Positions 49,882 to 61,973 of a stretch of 64,000 bases of DNA are shown here, piece by piece (the first letter of the stretch is position 1; each line of letters starts with the position of its first letter). The notes below the pieces were generated by a model that saw only the letters and a program-made list of their open reading frames with translations, did no database searches and was not told the DNA's origin. Origin of the DNA: Ichthyophis bannanicus (taxonomy: Eukaryota; Chordata; Amphibia; Gymnophiona; Ichthyophiidae); NCBI GenBank assembly GCA_033557465.1, contig CM066045.1, forward strand, positions 136,979,596 to 137,043,595, given 5' to 3'. Position numbers and translations under genes: made by a program.

Positions 49882-52800
49882 GCTTTATTTATTTATTTAG
49901 AAGGATTTATATACCGCCTTATCGTTAAATCAAGGCGGTGTGGCACATCAATCAAAATCAATAATAAAGTGTGGTTTGTAGCATGCAGTGTGAGAACTGA
50001 GAAGTGTAGTGTGGGGCAGTGCGTTAGATTATATTGGTGAACTATTTACATAATGAGCTATATACATATATACAAAATGGGGCTGTTTGAGAGGCGTGCT
50101 AGGATTGAGATTCTGTAATGTCTTGGAGGTAGGATCGTGATCCTGTAATGTCTTGAGGTAGAAACTTTATGTGAGGTTCTTGAAGTGTACTGTAAATAGA
50201 TCAGTCTTAAGAAGTTTTCTGAAGTGCTTGAGGTTCTTGGTTGATCATACATGGTCTGGGAGAGAGTTCCATATAGCAGGTGCTGCCAGGGAGAGTGCCC
50301 TCGATGTGGCCAGCCTTGTTTTAGCAAATTCTTTTGGTGTTCTGATGGTGTTTGAGGTTCCTTTTCTTCTTGGTCTCCTGTTGTCATCGTTTTTTATGAG
50401 AGGGCGTAGGCTGTCTGCTGATAGGTTGCGTATTATTTTAAATATGTGTAGAAGTACTTTGAATTGGATTCTAGAGCTGATTGGGAGCCAATGTAGGTGG
50501 TACAGTATGGGGGTGATGTGATCGTGAATTGTGTGATCTCTCGTGAGTCGTGCGGCTGTGTTTTGTGCTAGCTGTAGTGGTTTTATTGTCTTTTTAGGTA
50601 GTCCTTGGTAGATGTGATTACAATAGTCTAGTGGAGTGATGATGGCTTGACAGACTGTTTGGAAGTGTTCATGGGCGAGGATGGGTTTGAGCCTTCTGAC
50701 TGTCCTCATTTTGATGTAAGCGCTCTTTGTTATTTTTGCAATGTGGGACTGGAGGTTGAGGTCCTTGTCAAGTGTTACTCCCAGGTATTTTATTTCTTGT
50801 CTTACTGGTATGATGATGGTGTTTAGGTTGATGGTGGCTGATGGTGAGAGTATCCGGTTTCTTGTGATGAATAGAGCTTCGGTTTTGTTGTAATTTATTG
50901 ATAGGTTGTTTTCTTGCAGCCAGGTTGCCATTTGTTGGAAGCAGTTGACTATGTTGGAGTAGTCCGGGTTGTCCAGTTTGATTGGTGTGTATATCATCAT
51001 GTCATCTGCGTATATGGTGTATTGAATCTTGTGGTCCTTGATGGTGCATATGGGTTGTACGTAGATGTTAAATAGCAGGGCGGAGAGAGCTGAGCCTTGT
51101 GGGACTCCTTGAGTGGCTCTGAACGGTTGAGAGGTCTTTGTTCCACACTTGACTTGTAGTTGTCTGTTGGTGAGGTAAGATATAAACCAGCTCAGAGTGG
51201 TAATGTGTAGGCCTGCCTCCTGTAGTCTGTTTAGTAGGGTTGTGTGGCAGACAGTGTCGAAAGCTGAGGAGATATCTAGGAATATCATGATGACGCCCAT
51301 TCTGGTGTTGTCGATTTGCCCTCAAAAGGCTGTCGCATAGCTGGATCAGTATGGTTTCAACCCCATGTCTGGGTCGAAAACCGTGTTGATTGGGGTCCAG
51401 TGGATTGTAGATGTCAATGTGGTGTTGGAGCTGGTGTTGGACTGTTTTCTCGATGATCTTGGACAGGAATGGTAAGCTTGATATGGGTCTGTAGGCGGCT
51501 GGGTCAGTTTTAGCCAGGGTGGTTTTCTTTGGGATTGGACGTATTGTGGCTAGCTTCAGGGAGTTTGGCATTGTTCCCTTGGAGAGGGAGTTATCTACTA
51601 TATTCCGTATGACTGGTGTTAGTTCCTTTTTCGTTGCTTTGATCCAGGCTACTGGGCAGGGATATGTAGGGGCGGTGCTGGTGTTGAGGTCAGTGATGAT
51701 CTTGGAGAGTTGTTCATTCGATGGGATGTCGAATGTGCCCCAGCTCCGTTCAGGTTCGGATGTCTTGTATTTCACTGACGCGCTGTTGTTCTTGGGTGTT
51801 GCAGTGAATTTGTTCTTGAGGTGGTCAGCGAAGATCTGTGGGTCTATTTGTTGTTCATTTCTGTTGGAGGGTTCCTTGGTGAGGTTCTTTAAGATTTCGT
51901 AGAGTTCACGGGGTTTGTTAGTGGACTTCATGATAAGGTTAGTATGGTATTCTTTCTTCTGGTTGATGAGGTTGTTATTCCTTTTGTTTTGTCTGGTATT
52001 GTTCCTGTAGGGATGTTGATTTGTTGCGTCTCCATCGGCGTTCAAGTCGTCTTAGTGCTCTCTTTGCTATTCGTATATCTTTGGAGTACCATGGAGTGGA
52101 GCAGGGTTTTGTGCTGCGTGATTGTTGTGTTCTGTGAGTGGGTGGTCTGGCGGCAGATGAAATGATGTCGTTCCATTTGGAGATTTGCTCATCTATGTCC
52201 ATTGTTTCAGCATTGAGGAGTAGTTGTGTGTCTTGTGTGAACTGTTCCTTGTTGCTTTTGAATCTCCTGGTTGGGGGTGGGTCGTTGTTTTGCCTTTTTG
52301 AGTCTGTTACTTGTAGTTTAATCTTTATTAGGTGGTGGTCTGACCAGGGTACTGGTGTGATGTATGGCCCTGAGATGAGGCTTCCTTTAAGTTGTTTGGA
52401 GCAAAGATTAGGTCGGGGGAGTGTCCAAGGTTGTGGGTGGGGATGTTGATGAGTTGGGTGAATTGGAGGGAGTCCAGAGCTGATAGGAAGGCTGCCTCTT
52501 TTCTGTTAGTAGATCTGAGATTGAAGTCTCCAAGTATTATGAATTGTTTGTGTAGGTTGTTGACTGCGCATATTGCCTCTAGGATTGCTGAAAGTTCATC
52601 TGATGGTGTGTCTGGCGCACTGTAGGTAAGGCATATGGCTAGGTTCGAGTTTTCAATGATGATTGTGTTGCAGTGGTTTGTATTAGTTGAGATTTTACTT
52701 TTTAGCTTTAGGCTGGCCCTTGCTATGATGAGGACCCCTCCTCCTCTTCTTTGAGTGCGAGAGCAGTTGAATGCTGTGTGGGTGTCAGGGACTAGTTGGT

Positions 52801-53645
52801 TGAGTAGCACATTGTGGGTGGGTGACAGCCATGTCTCGGTGATGCACAGGATGTCTGTTTGCTGGTCTTTTATGTGGTCAGAGATGGTATTGTTTTGTTT
52901 CGTACTGACCTGGCGTTGATAAGCTCTATGGAGATGTTTGTGAGTCGGTTTGTGTTTATGTGGGTGTGAGTGGGGGTGCTGTGCTTCTTCTTTCCTTGTT
53001 TGCCGGGTTTCGTTGTTTGTCCTGTATTGAGGTCCTGCTTTTGCTCTTGGCAGTGTTTGTATGTTATTATTGTTTGTGGGAGGAACCAAAAGATGTTGGG
53101 GGTGTTGATTGGAGTGCTTGTGAGTTGTGGGATAAGATGGGTGGTCAAGAGTAGTAGAGGTAGGTAATGTGTAGCGACCATGTTGGATTACCTGTGTTGC
53201 TGCTGTCGTTGCTTTTCTGGCTTCAAGTGGTTCTGCTTTGCTGACCGTTGTCTGTTTTCGTTGTTCAGTGTTCTTTGTGTTGATCCTGATAGACTTCTAG
53301 AATGGTCTGTTTTGCTTTGTAACTGTTTTGGCCCTGCCTTCATCAGGGTAATGGCCTGCATTTTACGTCCTGGTTTGAGTCCTGGCTTTCAGCTTGTTCT
53401 TGGCTGTTTAACGGATCCTGGAGAGTACGTGGCCACTGCCGAAGGGCCCTCAGGTGCGGGCCCGCAAGGCACAGGCGCGCTTGCTGTTGTCCTGCTGTTA
53501 AATTAGGTGGAGAGCCCCGATTGGGCAGGCGAGAGGCTGGAGGCGTCTGGGTGGCGAGCCCCGATTGGGCTGGAGGCGTCTGGGTGGCGAGCCCCGATTG
53601 GGCTGGAGGCGCCCGGGTGGAGAGCCCCGATTGGGCTGGAGGCGT
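49882..53645 (-). mobile_element. L2-clade LINE (copy B)
   Basis: Minus-strand copy of the same L2 group: tail tttatttatttatttagaag (49885), terminal hairpin (accgcctt / aaggcggt) at 49913-49938, endonuclease (53089-52328: ELINARSVRNKT, DILCITETWLSP, ILGDFNLRS), RT (52045-51068 and 51300-50245: AYRPISSLPFLSKIIEK, FLDISSAFDTVCH, GVPQGSALSALLFNIY, IYADDMMIY at 51001-51012), C terminus (LQLAQNTAARL, APAIWNSLP) and a 5' array of ccccgattggg motifs (53515-53635). Frameshifts near 52330, 52050 and 51300 inactivate it. Confidence 0.85.
53505..53645 (-). promoter_or_regulatory. CCAAT-box 5' array of L2 copy B
   Basis: ccccgattggg occurs at 53515, 53559, 53592 and 53625. The last three are spaced 33 bp apart within units like ctggaggcgtctgggtggcg. 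Outside this motif the unit differs from that of copy A. The adjoining gggccctcaggtgcgggccc (about 53443) matches copy A near 44515. Confidence 0.65.
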
Positions 53646-54789
53646 CAGGACAAGGCTGGCTCAATTCCTCCTGGGAGAGCACACGTCCGGGAAAGGGCGC
53701 ACAAGTGGTTGGACCGCAATGTTTCTAGAGAGGACGTATTGGAGGCCATTAGGGGGTTGAAGAAAGGGCAGGCTCTGGATTTGGATGGCCAGACAGCACG
53801 TTTCTATAAAATCTTCCAGGGGGAGGTAGTAGGTGCCTTAACTGACCTTTTCAATGGAATCTTGGAAGGGGGGGCCTTGCTAGAATCTTCTGAGACAGGC
53901 ATAACTGTCTCTCCCAAACTAGGGAAAGATGCCATGGTTTGTGGCTCATACCGGCCGATTTCACTAATAAATTTGGACACAAAGATCTTTGCAACGGTGT
54001 TGGGCCAGGAAGCTACAGCAGTATTTGCCAGGGTTGATCATGGATGGTTAGATCGGGTTTATCCATGGCCAGCTAGTGATAGCATGCACAAACATATTGA
54101 TTTGGTGTGGGTGGTGGGACCGCAGTAGTGCCTGTCACTGTTGGTATTGGTAGATGCCAAGAAGATGTTCAACTGAATTGAGTAGTCTTTCATGTTCACG
54201 GTCCTGCAAAGGATGGGATTGGGGGCTGCTTTGTAGGGTGGCTGAGGGCCATTTATCAGACCCCTAGAGCTCACATATGTGTTAATGGCAGCTACTCTGA
54301 AGGGTTTCTGCTGCAGAGGAGCAAGAGCGAGGATTGCCCATATCCCTGCTCTTTCCTATGATAGAGCAGCTAGTTGCAGCAGTGAGGAGCACGCTGGATG
54401 TTCAAGGTTTGGCGGTTGGAGAGCGGAAATATAAAATAGATTTATATAACAATGATGTGGTGGTTGTGGTACGTAATCCAGTGGTGACCTTGCCTAACCT
54501 GCTAGCGGTTATTGATGCATATAGCAGGGTATCGGGATATAAAATGAATATGATCAAAATAGAGGTGCGGAAACTGGTGCTAGAGCCGGGGTTGGAAGAG
54601 CTTTTGCAACTTCCTTTCTGTTTAAGTGGGCCAAGGGCAGTATCAGATGTGGGGGTGCATATCTGGTGAGGTTATATTGAGATAATTACAACCCCTTGTT
54701 GAAGCAGATCCTTCGAGGTCTGGAAGGCTAGGAGCAGCCGCAGCTGTCATGGATGGGGCGCATTGCTGTAATTAAAATGAACATGCTTC

Positions 54790-56344
54790 GAAAACAAGAT
54801 GGCCGTTGGAGTGTTTGCTGAGTGAGACTATGCTGAAGCGTAAGGGCAAGTTAAGGGTGTTCCCGCCCGAACCCGTAGTAGGTCCTATGGATCGGTTCAT
54901 TCAGTTGACTGAGGAGATGGTACAGTAGATTAGAGCAGGTGGTGGAGGCTCATGAGAGGAGGCGATTTCTCCGGAGTGCCTGGATTCCATGCTCTCTCCT
55001 GTTGCAAGGTCTCCACCGCAGCCCCCGACGTCTTCCCTGCTACCGTCGCCGGCTTCCCCTGCTAGTGAGTTGGAATGCGGCGTCACTACCGGGGCGTGGC
55101 ACGAAGTGGCTGAGGTTGAAGAGGGGAGTGTGAGCTATATCGCCGGTGGAGAATTTGCGACGGAGGGTTCCCTACAGCCGGGTTTGCAAACTCTGAGCCA
55201 CGGAAGTACAGGTACTTTGATAACTGTACTGGAGGTCTCTTCTATTTCATTTAAGCTCGCTCGCCCCAAGATAATAACTTTTGGATAATGTATGGGATGC
55301 TGTTACTACTTTTATCAGTGGTGGTCACTTCTCAGGTTGCTGGACTTCGGTGAGGATGCCACAAGTTGAAGAGACATTGTGCTGAGGGTGGACCAACTTA
55401 AAATACAGGTTGGAGAGCCACATCAAAAATCGAGTTCTGTTTCAGATACTAACACGGCTCTTATTAAAGATAATATTCTCCTGCGTGCGAAAATGGAAGG
55501 ATTGGAAAATGCTGTTGGGGCTGCTTACTTGAGAGTGCTGAACTTTCCTATGATTCCAGGGACTGCACCGCTGGATCTCTTCAAAGTATTTGGTGGACGT
55601 ATTATTTGTACCTCAAGATTTAATGCCACCGATTTTGAAGGCCTTGTCTTCCTGTGGCAAAAAGAGAGCTGGGATCTGTTAGTGAGGATGTGGTTACAGA
55701 TGTATTGAATATTTCTGATTTATTAGCTTCCCCAACGGTGGGCTCTGTTAAAGTGTCAACCTTGTTGGTCTCTCTTGCCTTAGTTTCAGATAGAGAGTGG
55801 TTGCTTAAATTATTCTTTAAGAAATGTTTCTCTTTGCTTTATGGGGTTAAGGTGTCCATGTTTCATGATATAAGTAGAGACTCTCAAAAAAAGGCATAGG
55901 CAATTTCTTTTGTTAAAAAATGGGGTATTGCAGATAGGGGGACTTATCATTTGCGTTTTCCATGTAAATGTGTTATAGTGCATAATTCAGACATTTATTT
56001 TTTACCAACCTGAAGCTTTATCTGCTTTTATTAGTTCTGGGTTGCCCCTGGTCTTATCCCTAGCTGAGGGTTGAAGTAACCTTGCTGTTGAATTAGGTCT
56101 ATCCTCTCACTCTGTGGCTATCTTTTTCCTTTATATTCATTAATTGTAATGGTCTTGGTGGTTTCCTCAGCCACTAAGATTTTTTTTTTCTTTTACTCTT
56201 CCTCCTGTTTGTGGACTATAGGTGAACCAGTGTTCTTCTTCTTTTTATGTTTGACATATTGCTGGATGGTGTCCCTTTTTCTGACAAGCTTTCTTTGCTT
56301 GGTTTGTTTTTTGTTAAAAATTATAAATAAAATAAAAAAAAAAC
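54790..56344 (+). mobile_element. HAL1-like ORF1-only L1 derivative
   Basis: The element is flanked by the exact 13-bp duplication atgaacatgcttc (54777-54789 and 56345-56357) inside L1 ORF2. It starts near caagatggccg (54795, YY1-type site typical of L1 5' ends), encodes a broken L1 ORF1 (about 54831-56030) and ends in an A-rich tail (aaataaaataaaaaaaaaac). No endonuclease or RT lies between ORF1 and the tail. An ORF1-plus-3'-UTR structure of this kind is what defines HAL1 elements in mammals. Confidence 0.75.
54831..56030 (+). pseudogene. L1-type ORF1 remnant
   Basis: N terminus LKRKGKLRVFPPEPVVGPMD (54834 onward), a Pro/Ser-rich section (54989-55287), a coiled coil with NTALIKDNILLRAKMEGLEN (about 55448), then the RNA-binding part (VLNFPMIPGTAPLDLFKVF about 55540; VSDREWLLKLFFKKC about 55785). 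At least four frameshifts or stops. L1 ORF1p is an RNA-binding trimer; this copy is inactive. Confidence 0.7.
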
Positions 56345-57756
56345 ATGAACATGCTTCCATGGCTGTTCATGTTCATGAATCTACCTGTAGAAGTACCGGA
56401 ACAGGACCTACAGAGTACAAATGTGGATATTCTCTCTCATTTGGAAGCACAGTCTGTCTCGGGTAAATTGACAGGTGATGTGTAGGGTGAGGGATTACTT
56501 GGCAGCCCAGCTTAGGGCATTTCTGGACTGGGAAGGGGGGAAAGTGGTGGGTACCACTGGAGTGGGTGGTGGCAGAAGGGGACCCCTGCCAGCAATTGTG
56601 GAGGAGGGAAAAAGGGGCCCCCTATGTTGGGGCTTAGGAGTGGGGTCTGATGGAAAGCACAGGGGGAAGGTTGGTGTGGGGGGTAGGATTAAGGTTGCAG
56701 CTTATTAAGGGGACAGACAGGTTTCACCCAGGCAAAGAAATGGATAAATATAGGAGGTGGGAGGCATGGGGTTCGCATGAATGGGGTAAACTTGGCAGGA
56801 GGGGGGTTAGGTTAAAGTTTGTTTTTTGAGGCTTTGCAGGAGGAGTATGGGCTGAGGATGTCTATTTTCCCTTACCCCCAGATGATGCACTTTTTGAAGA
56901 CAAGATGCAGGGAAAAGATCTTGGGGAGGAGGGGGGGGGTGTCAGGTTTTGAGAAGATGTACTTCCACCTGCCAATACATCAGAGTGTTGTCTAGGATTT
57001 ATGGGCTATTAAATGACACGGCTGAGACTCTGTGGTTAAGAGTAGCACAGGAGCAGGATTTGGGTGGAGAATGGAATGGGGGGGGGAATGGAGAGGTATT
57101 TCAAGAGGGGATCCTTTAGTGTACAAGAACAATGCTATAAGTTCTATTAGTCATAGCTGACCCTGTATGTGATTAGCAAGGGTAAGGAGGGCTATTGTCC
57201 TCTCTGCTGAAAGGGATGCAGCTAGCGGGGGAAGGGGATTATTTCTATAAGTGGTGAACTTGCCCTACAGGTACGGGTGTGCTGGGATGATGCAGATAGA
57301 CTGTTTAAGATGACTGGGCAAGATTGGGTGATGAGACCGGAGTTCCCGTTGCCACACCTGGGAGGGGTGGAGCTGGGGGAGGGCCTGCGAGGGGGTTAGC
57401 CATAAAAGTGGCTTTGGCGGTGAGGTTGGCAATGGGAAGAGAATGGAGGGACAGTAGTGTGCCTAAGAGGATGGAAGTGCTCTGGCAATTGTATTACTTG
57501 TATAAGATGGGTAAATTCACTGTGTTAAAGCACCAGCAGTGGGACAGAGAGCAGAAGGTATGGGAACTATGAGCAGGGGGAGGGGGAGGTGAGGTACAGT
57601 GTACCGGAGGGGGGACACTATACATATAATGCTGGGGGTACCCTTTGGGATTCACATGGGACTGAGTTCAAAGGTGGATGGCTTGGGGAGAGGATGTGTA
57701 AGTAGCTGTATACTAATTTCTCAAAGCTGTTAGGCCGGATGTTCTATAAGAAGCTG

Positions 57757-60366
57757 CTGCTGCTACTACTACTATTGAACATTTATATAGCATTAGAAGG
57801 CATATGCAGTGCTGTACAAAAATATATAAAAGACAGTTGTGCTCAACAGAGCTTACAATCTAGTTAAGACAGACAATGCAACAGGGGAGGACAAGGAGAT
57901 TTATAGGAGACTAAGCAGAACAGGATCCAAAAGCACTCTAAGAGGTGAGCCTTAAGCAAAGATTTGGAAATGGGGGAGAAATGAAGTTTGTTCCTGACAT
58001 TAGGAGCAGCAAGATAAAATGATCAAAGTTTGGAGTTGGCAGTAGGAGATAAGGGGACAGAGAGAAGTAATTCACCAGAGGAGCAGAGTTCACAAGGAGG
58101 GGGGTGTAGGGAAAGATGAGAGAGGAAAGGTAGTGAGGAGCAATAACATGACTGCATTTATAGGTCAGAAAGAGAAGTTTAAATTGGATACAGAAACGGA
58201 AGGGGAGCCAATGAAGTGACTTGAGAGAGGTTATATTGGGGCTGGTGGAAGATTAGCCGTGCAGCTGAGTTATGAACAGATTGAAGGGGAGAGAGATGAT
58301 TCAGGGGGAGACTTCCAAGGAGGAGATTGCAATACTTCAGACAGGAGATGACTAAAGAGTGGATAAGTGTCTTAGTTGTGTGTTCAGAAAGGAAGGGGTG
58401 AACTTTGCTGATGTTAGAGAGCTGAAATATGCTGTTTCTACCAGTTGGGTGGAGAAAGAGAGGGAGGAGTCAGACAACCCCAATGTTGCTGGCTGAGGAA
58501 ACGGGGAGTAGAAGAGTGTTATCAATAGAGATTGAAAAGGGAGGAAGGGGGGAAATGGGTTTAGGGGGAAAAATAAGAAGATTGAAATGGAGCATGGCCA
58601 AAACCAAATGATGTGGGGGTATCAAGGCAGCAATATCTGAAAGGCAGGAAGAGATCTGGGCCTGGATTGCCAAAGAGAGATCTGAAAGTCATCGGCATAA
58701 AAGTGGTACTAAAAACCATGGAAAGAGATGAGTAGGAACTGGGCATAGAGAGAGAGAAAAGGAGTGGTCCCAGGATAGACCCTTGGGGAACATCAACTGA
58801 GAGTGGGATAGCAGCAGTAAAAGAAGATCCACCAAAGCAAACACTGAAAGAGTGGTGGGAGAGAGAAGAGAACCAGGATAGCACAGAGCCCTTAAAACCA
58901 AGCAATGACAAAGTGTTGGAGAAGGTGGTGATCATTGGTGTCAAAAGCAGCAGAAAGATCAAGAAGGATGAGGACTGAGTAAAGCCCCTTGGATTTAGCC
59001 AGGAACATGTCGCTGGAGATTTTGGCAAGAGCCGTTTCAGTAGAATGTTAAGGATAAAAACCAGTTTGCAGTGAATCCAGAAGGGTTTGAGAGGAGAAAA
59101 TCGAAGCAATGGCGGTAAACCACACACTTGGGAAGTTTAGAAATGAAGGGGAGGAGGAAGATGTGTTGATAATTAAAAGAATAGGTAGGGTATAGTGCAG
59201 GTTTCTTGAGGGGAGGTGACAACATGCTTGAACAAGGCTATTTGGAATGGTTGCAATGGAGAATGATAGGCTGAGAATATGAGAGATGGAAGGGATGACA
59301 GTGGAGGAGATGGAGATAGGATCAGAGGTGCAAGTAGTGTTTAGAAGATGAGGAAACCCCTCGTCTTCTCTCATCGGAGATATTAAAGAAGGAAGAGAGG
59401 ATGGCGGAAGAGTTGGGAAAGAAGATGGGGTGGGGAATTGGAGTGTAATCTTGTGGACTTTGTCATGAAAGTAGTCTGCCAAGGTTTGGGCAGAAAGGGA
59501 AGGAGGGGCTGGAAACAAAGGCATCTTGAAGAGAGAGTTGAGAGTTGAAAAGAGACTGCGAGGAACAGAGGCAAGAGAGTTAGTCAGATGGACATAATTG
59601 TTTCGTTTGGTGAGTGATAAGGCTGACTGGACAGAGGCAAGCATGAATTTTGAAATGAAGAAAGTCAGTGAAGGTGTAGGATTTGAGCCAAATGCACTCA
59701 GCTGAAGATAGATAGGGCATGGTATGCGCAGCGTAAGAGCATCCAGAGGAGAGTGCAGAGTTATAGGAAACTACAGCCTCATCAACAGACTTTAAGATAG
59801 AGAGGAGGGAAACAATAGTGGCGGCAGCCAATGGGCCAATAGTGTGAAGATTTCTAAATAGGTTGGAGGAAACTGGGCGAGATTGAGGCAGGGAGTGATG
59901 AAGAGTGAAGCTGAGCAAGTGATGGGTAGATAAGGGAAGAACTGAGCTACAGAAATTAGAAGGTAAACAGAAGAAACAAGGTAAAGGCATTGACCATGTT
60001 GGTGAATGGGTGCAGTAGAGCAAAGTTGAAGATTGAATGAGGTGGTAAGGGAAAAGAACTTTAAAGTTTAAGGGTCAGAGGGGTTATCATTATGAATGTA
60101 AACATCACAGGGAATAAGGGAGGATGGGAGATGAAACAAGAAAGAAGGAAAGCCAAGAATCAAGTCAGTGAGAAAGGTAGAGGTGGACTTGTCTGGGAGG
60201 TCGATTAAATAACAGCTATCCAGAGAGGTAAAGGATTAAAAAGGCAAATGGAATTGACTTCAAAGGAGGGGAAGGAGTGGGACTGAGGCAGAAGAAGAGG
60301 TTGAAATTGGCAGGAAGGAGAAAGAAGAAACCAGATACCACCATGGCCAGTGGGATGAGGTGTGTG
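57757..60366 (-). mobile_element. L2-type LINE (copy D), divergent family
   Basis: On the minus strand: endonuclease end (HTPHPTGHGG, about 60360-60330), linker (LADYFHDKVHKITLQFPTPS, about 59480), RT motifs [12 protein letters not shown] (about 58960-58930), [16 protein letters not shown] (about 58800-58750) and FYADDFQ (58682-58702). The C terminus decays toward a 3' end near 57757 (tatataaatgttcaatagta). Rich in stops and frameshifts. It ends where the DIRS terminal repeat begins. Confidence 0.75.
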
Positions 60367-60704
60367 GGAGAAAGAGTAGTTACTCACCTGTAACAGGTGT
60401 TCTCCAGGAGCAGCAGGAATCAGTCCTCACATATGGGTGTCATCGGTGCCGATGAAGCCCCAGCGGAGCATTTTCCCAGCTTTCCATGAAAGCCTTTGGG
60501 AATGCCGGCACGCATGCGCGGTTCCCTTCCCGCCTAAAGGTGCCATCTTACCTCAGTCAAATGACATAGCTAAGAACAGCACACAAAAATGTAAAAACAA
60601 ACTATGTACAACTGCAACTCCAAGGGGAGGAGGGAGGGTTGTGAAGACTGATTCCTGCTGCTCCTGGAGAACACCTGTTACAGGTGAGTAACTACTCTTT
60701 CTCC
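60367..60704. repeat. DIRS terminal inverted repeat pair, 59-bp arms
   Basis: Arms 60367-60425 and 60646-60704 are identical in reverse complement over all 59 bases, with about 220 bp between. The arm contains its own palindrome acctgtaacaggt. Confidence 0.85.
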
Positions 60705-60865
60705 AGGACCAAGCAGGAAGTCAGTCCTCACATATGGGTGACTCCCTAGCTCTGGGCTACCAGGAACCCAGGATGAACAAGAGAACTCCCTCTAATCACA
60801 GCATCAAAGAAAGGCTTTTCAAGGACACAACCTCCACCGGTAGCCCAACAGAGGGCAGGAGTTGC

Positions 60866-61921
60866 CTAAACCTCAAAGAGATTCCGGAGTACTGCTTGGC
60901 CAAAAGCACTGTCCCTACAGGACTCCCTCTCCAGACAGTAATGGGCCGCAACAATCTGGCTTGAAGACCAAGTTGCAGCCCTGCAGATGTCTACCAAGGG
61001 CACAGAGCAGAGATGAGCCACTGAGGCAGCCATTGCCCTGACACGATGGGCCGTGACCCGACCCTGCAAAGGAAGGTCAGCCGCCTTATAAGCCCAGGTA
61101 ATACAGTCAGCCAACCATATGGACAAGGTATGCTTGGACACAGCCAACCCCAACTTATTGGGGTCAAAGGAGACGAAGAGCTGAGTAGCCCTTCTATGCC
61201 CCTGCGTACGGTCAAGGTAGAAGGATAAGGCCCTCCTACAGTCTAGGGTATGCAGGACTGCTTCAGCCTGGCTTGCATGAGGCCTAGGGAAGAATGTTGG
61301 AAGAACCACCTCCTGGTTGAGGTGGAAGGAGGAGACAACCTTAGGGAGGAACTTTGGATGAGTCTTAAGGACTACCCTGTTCCTATAAATCCTGGTGTAA
61401 TGCCTATCACAGACCCGGGCCTGAAGCTCACTCAAACGCCTAGCCGAGGTGAGGGCTATCAGGAAGAGAGTCTTCCAGGAGAGGAAGCGTAGAGGGCAAG
61501 TAGCCATCGGCTCAAAGGGTGGGCGAGTCAGTTGCTGCGAGACCACATTCAGCTCCCACTCAGGAGCAGGAGGACGGATGGGAGGCTTGAGCAAAAGCAA
61601 GCCCCTGAGAAAGCGGGACTCCAAAGGGTGACCGGACAGAGAATGTCCCTCCACCAGTGAGTGGTGAGCTGCTAGAGCTGAGAGGTGGACTCGAACAGAA
61701 TTAGACTTAAGTCCCTGATTGGACAAGTGCAGTAAGTACTGAAGCACTACTGGCACAGTACAGGAGAAAGGATCCTCTGTACGGAGCTGACACCACACAG
61801 AAAACCTCTTCCATTTGAGGGCATAGGTTTTCCTAGTGGACTGTTTCCTAGAGGCTAGGACAACCTCCTCAACTTCCTGAGGTAGGCCCCAGGGAGCCAA
61901 AACTACCCTTGCAGCCTCCAT
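60866..61921 (-). CDS. DIRS tyrosine recombinase
   Basis: An uninterrupted 351-residue ORF from an ATG (MEAARVVLAP). N-terminal SAM-like core-binding region: ASRKQSTRKTYALKWKRFSV and PVVLQYLLHLSNQGL. The catalytic domain has the first Arg in LTSARRLSEL (about 61433-61455), the H-x-x-R box in AHRVRAMAAS (61038-61049) and the nucleophile Tyr in AAHYCLE (codon 60938-60940). DIRS elements use this enzyme to insert their circular cDNA, which explains the lack of target duplications. The ORF starts inside the end of the upstream RT/RH region in a different frame, as in other DIRS elements. It looks functional by eye. Confidence 0.88.
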   Translation of the reverse strand: MEAARVVLAPWGLPQEVEEVVLASRKQSTRKTYALKWKRFSVWCQLRTEDPFSCTVPVVLQYLLHLSNQGLKSNSVRVHLSALAAHHSLVEGHSLSGHPLESRFLRGLLLLKPPIRPPAPEWELNVVSQQLTRPPFEPMATCPLRFLSWKTLFLIALTSARRLSELQARVCDRHYTRIYRNRVVLKTHPKFLPKVVSSFHLNQEVVLPTFFPRPHASQAEAVLHTLDCRRALSFYLDRTQGHRRATQLFVSFDPNKLGLAVSKHTLSIWLADCITWAYKAADLPLQGRVTAHRVRAMAASVAHLCSVPLVDICRAATWSSSQIVAAHYCLERESCRDSAFGQAVLRNLFEV

Positions 61922-61973
61922 TGGCCATCAAATTGAGAGCTTTGAGATTGGGGTGCAGAAGGGAACCCTGCTC

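Larger units (their letters stand above)
53646..57756 (+). mobile_element. L1-type LINE ORF2, split by a nested element
   Basis: Left half (to 54789) encodes L1 RT sequence: EDVLEAIRGLKKGQALDLDG (about 53728), FYKIFQGEVVGALTDLFNGI, CGSYRPISLINLDTKIFATV (about 53940), VIDAYSRVSGYKMNMIKIEV and MGRIAVIKMNML. The right half restarts at 56345 with MNMLPWLFMF and continues through AAQLRAFLDWEG (about 56496) to YYLYKMGKFTVLKHQQWD near 57495-57545, the L1 C-terminal region. Many lesions. The 5' end was lost where L2 copy B lies. Confidence 0.8.
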
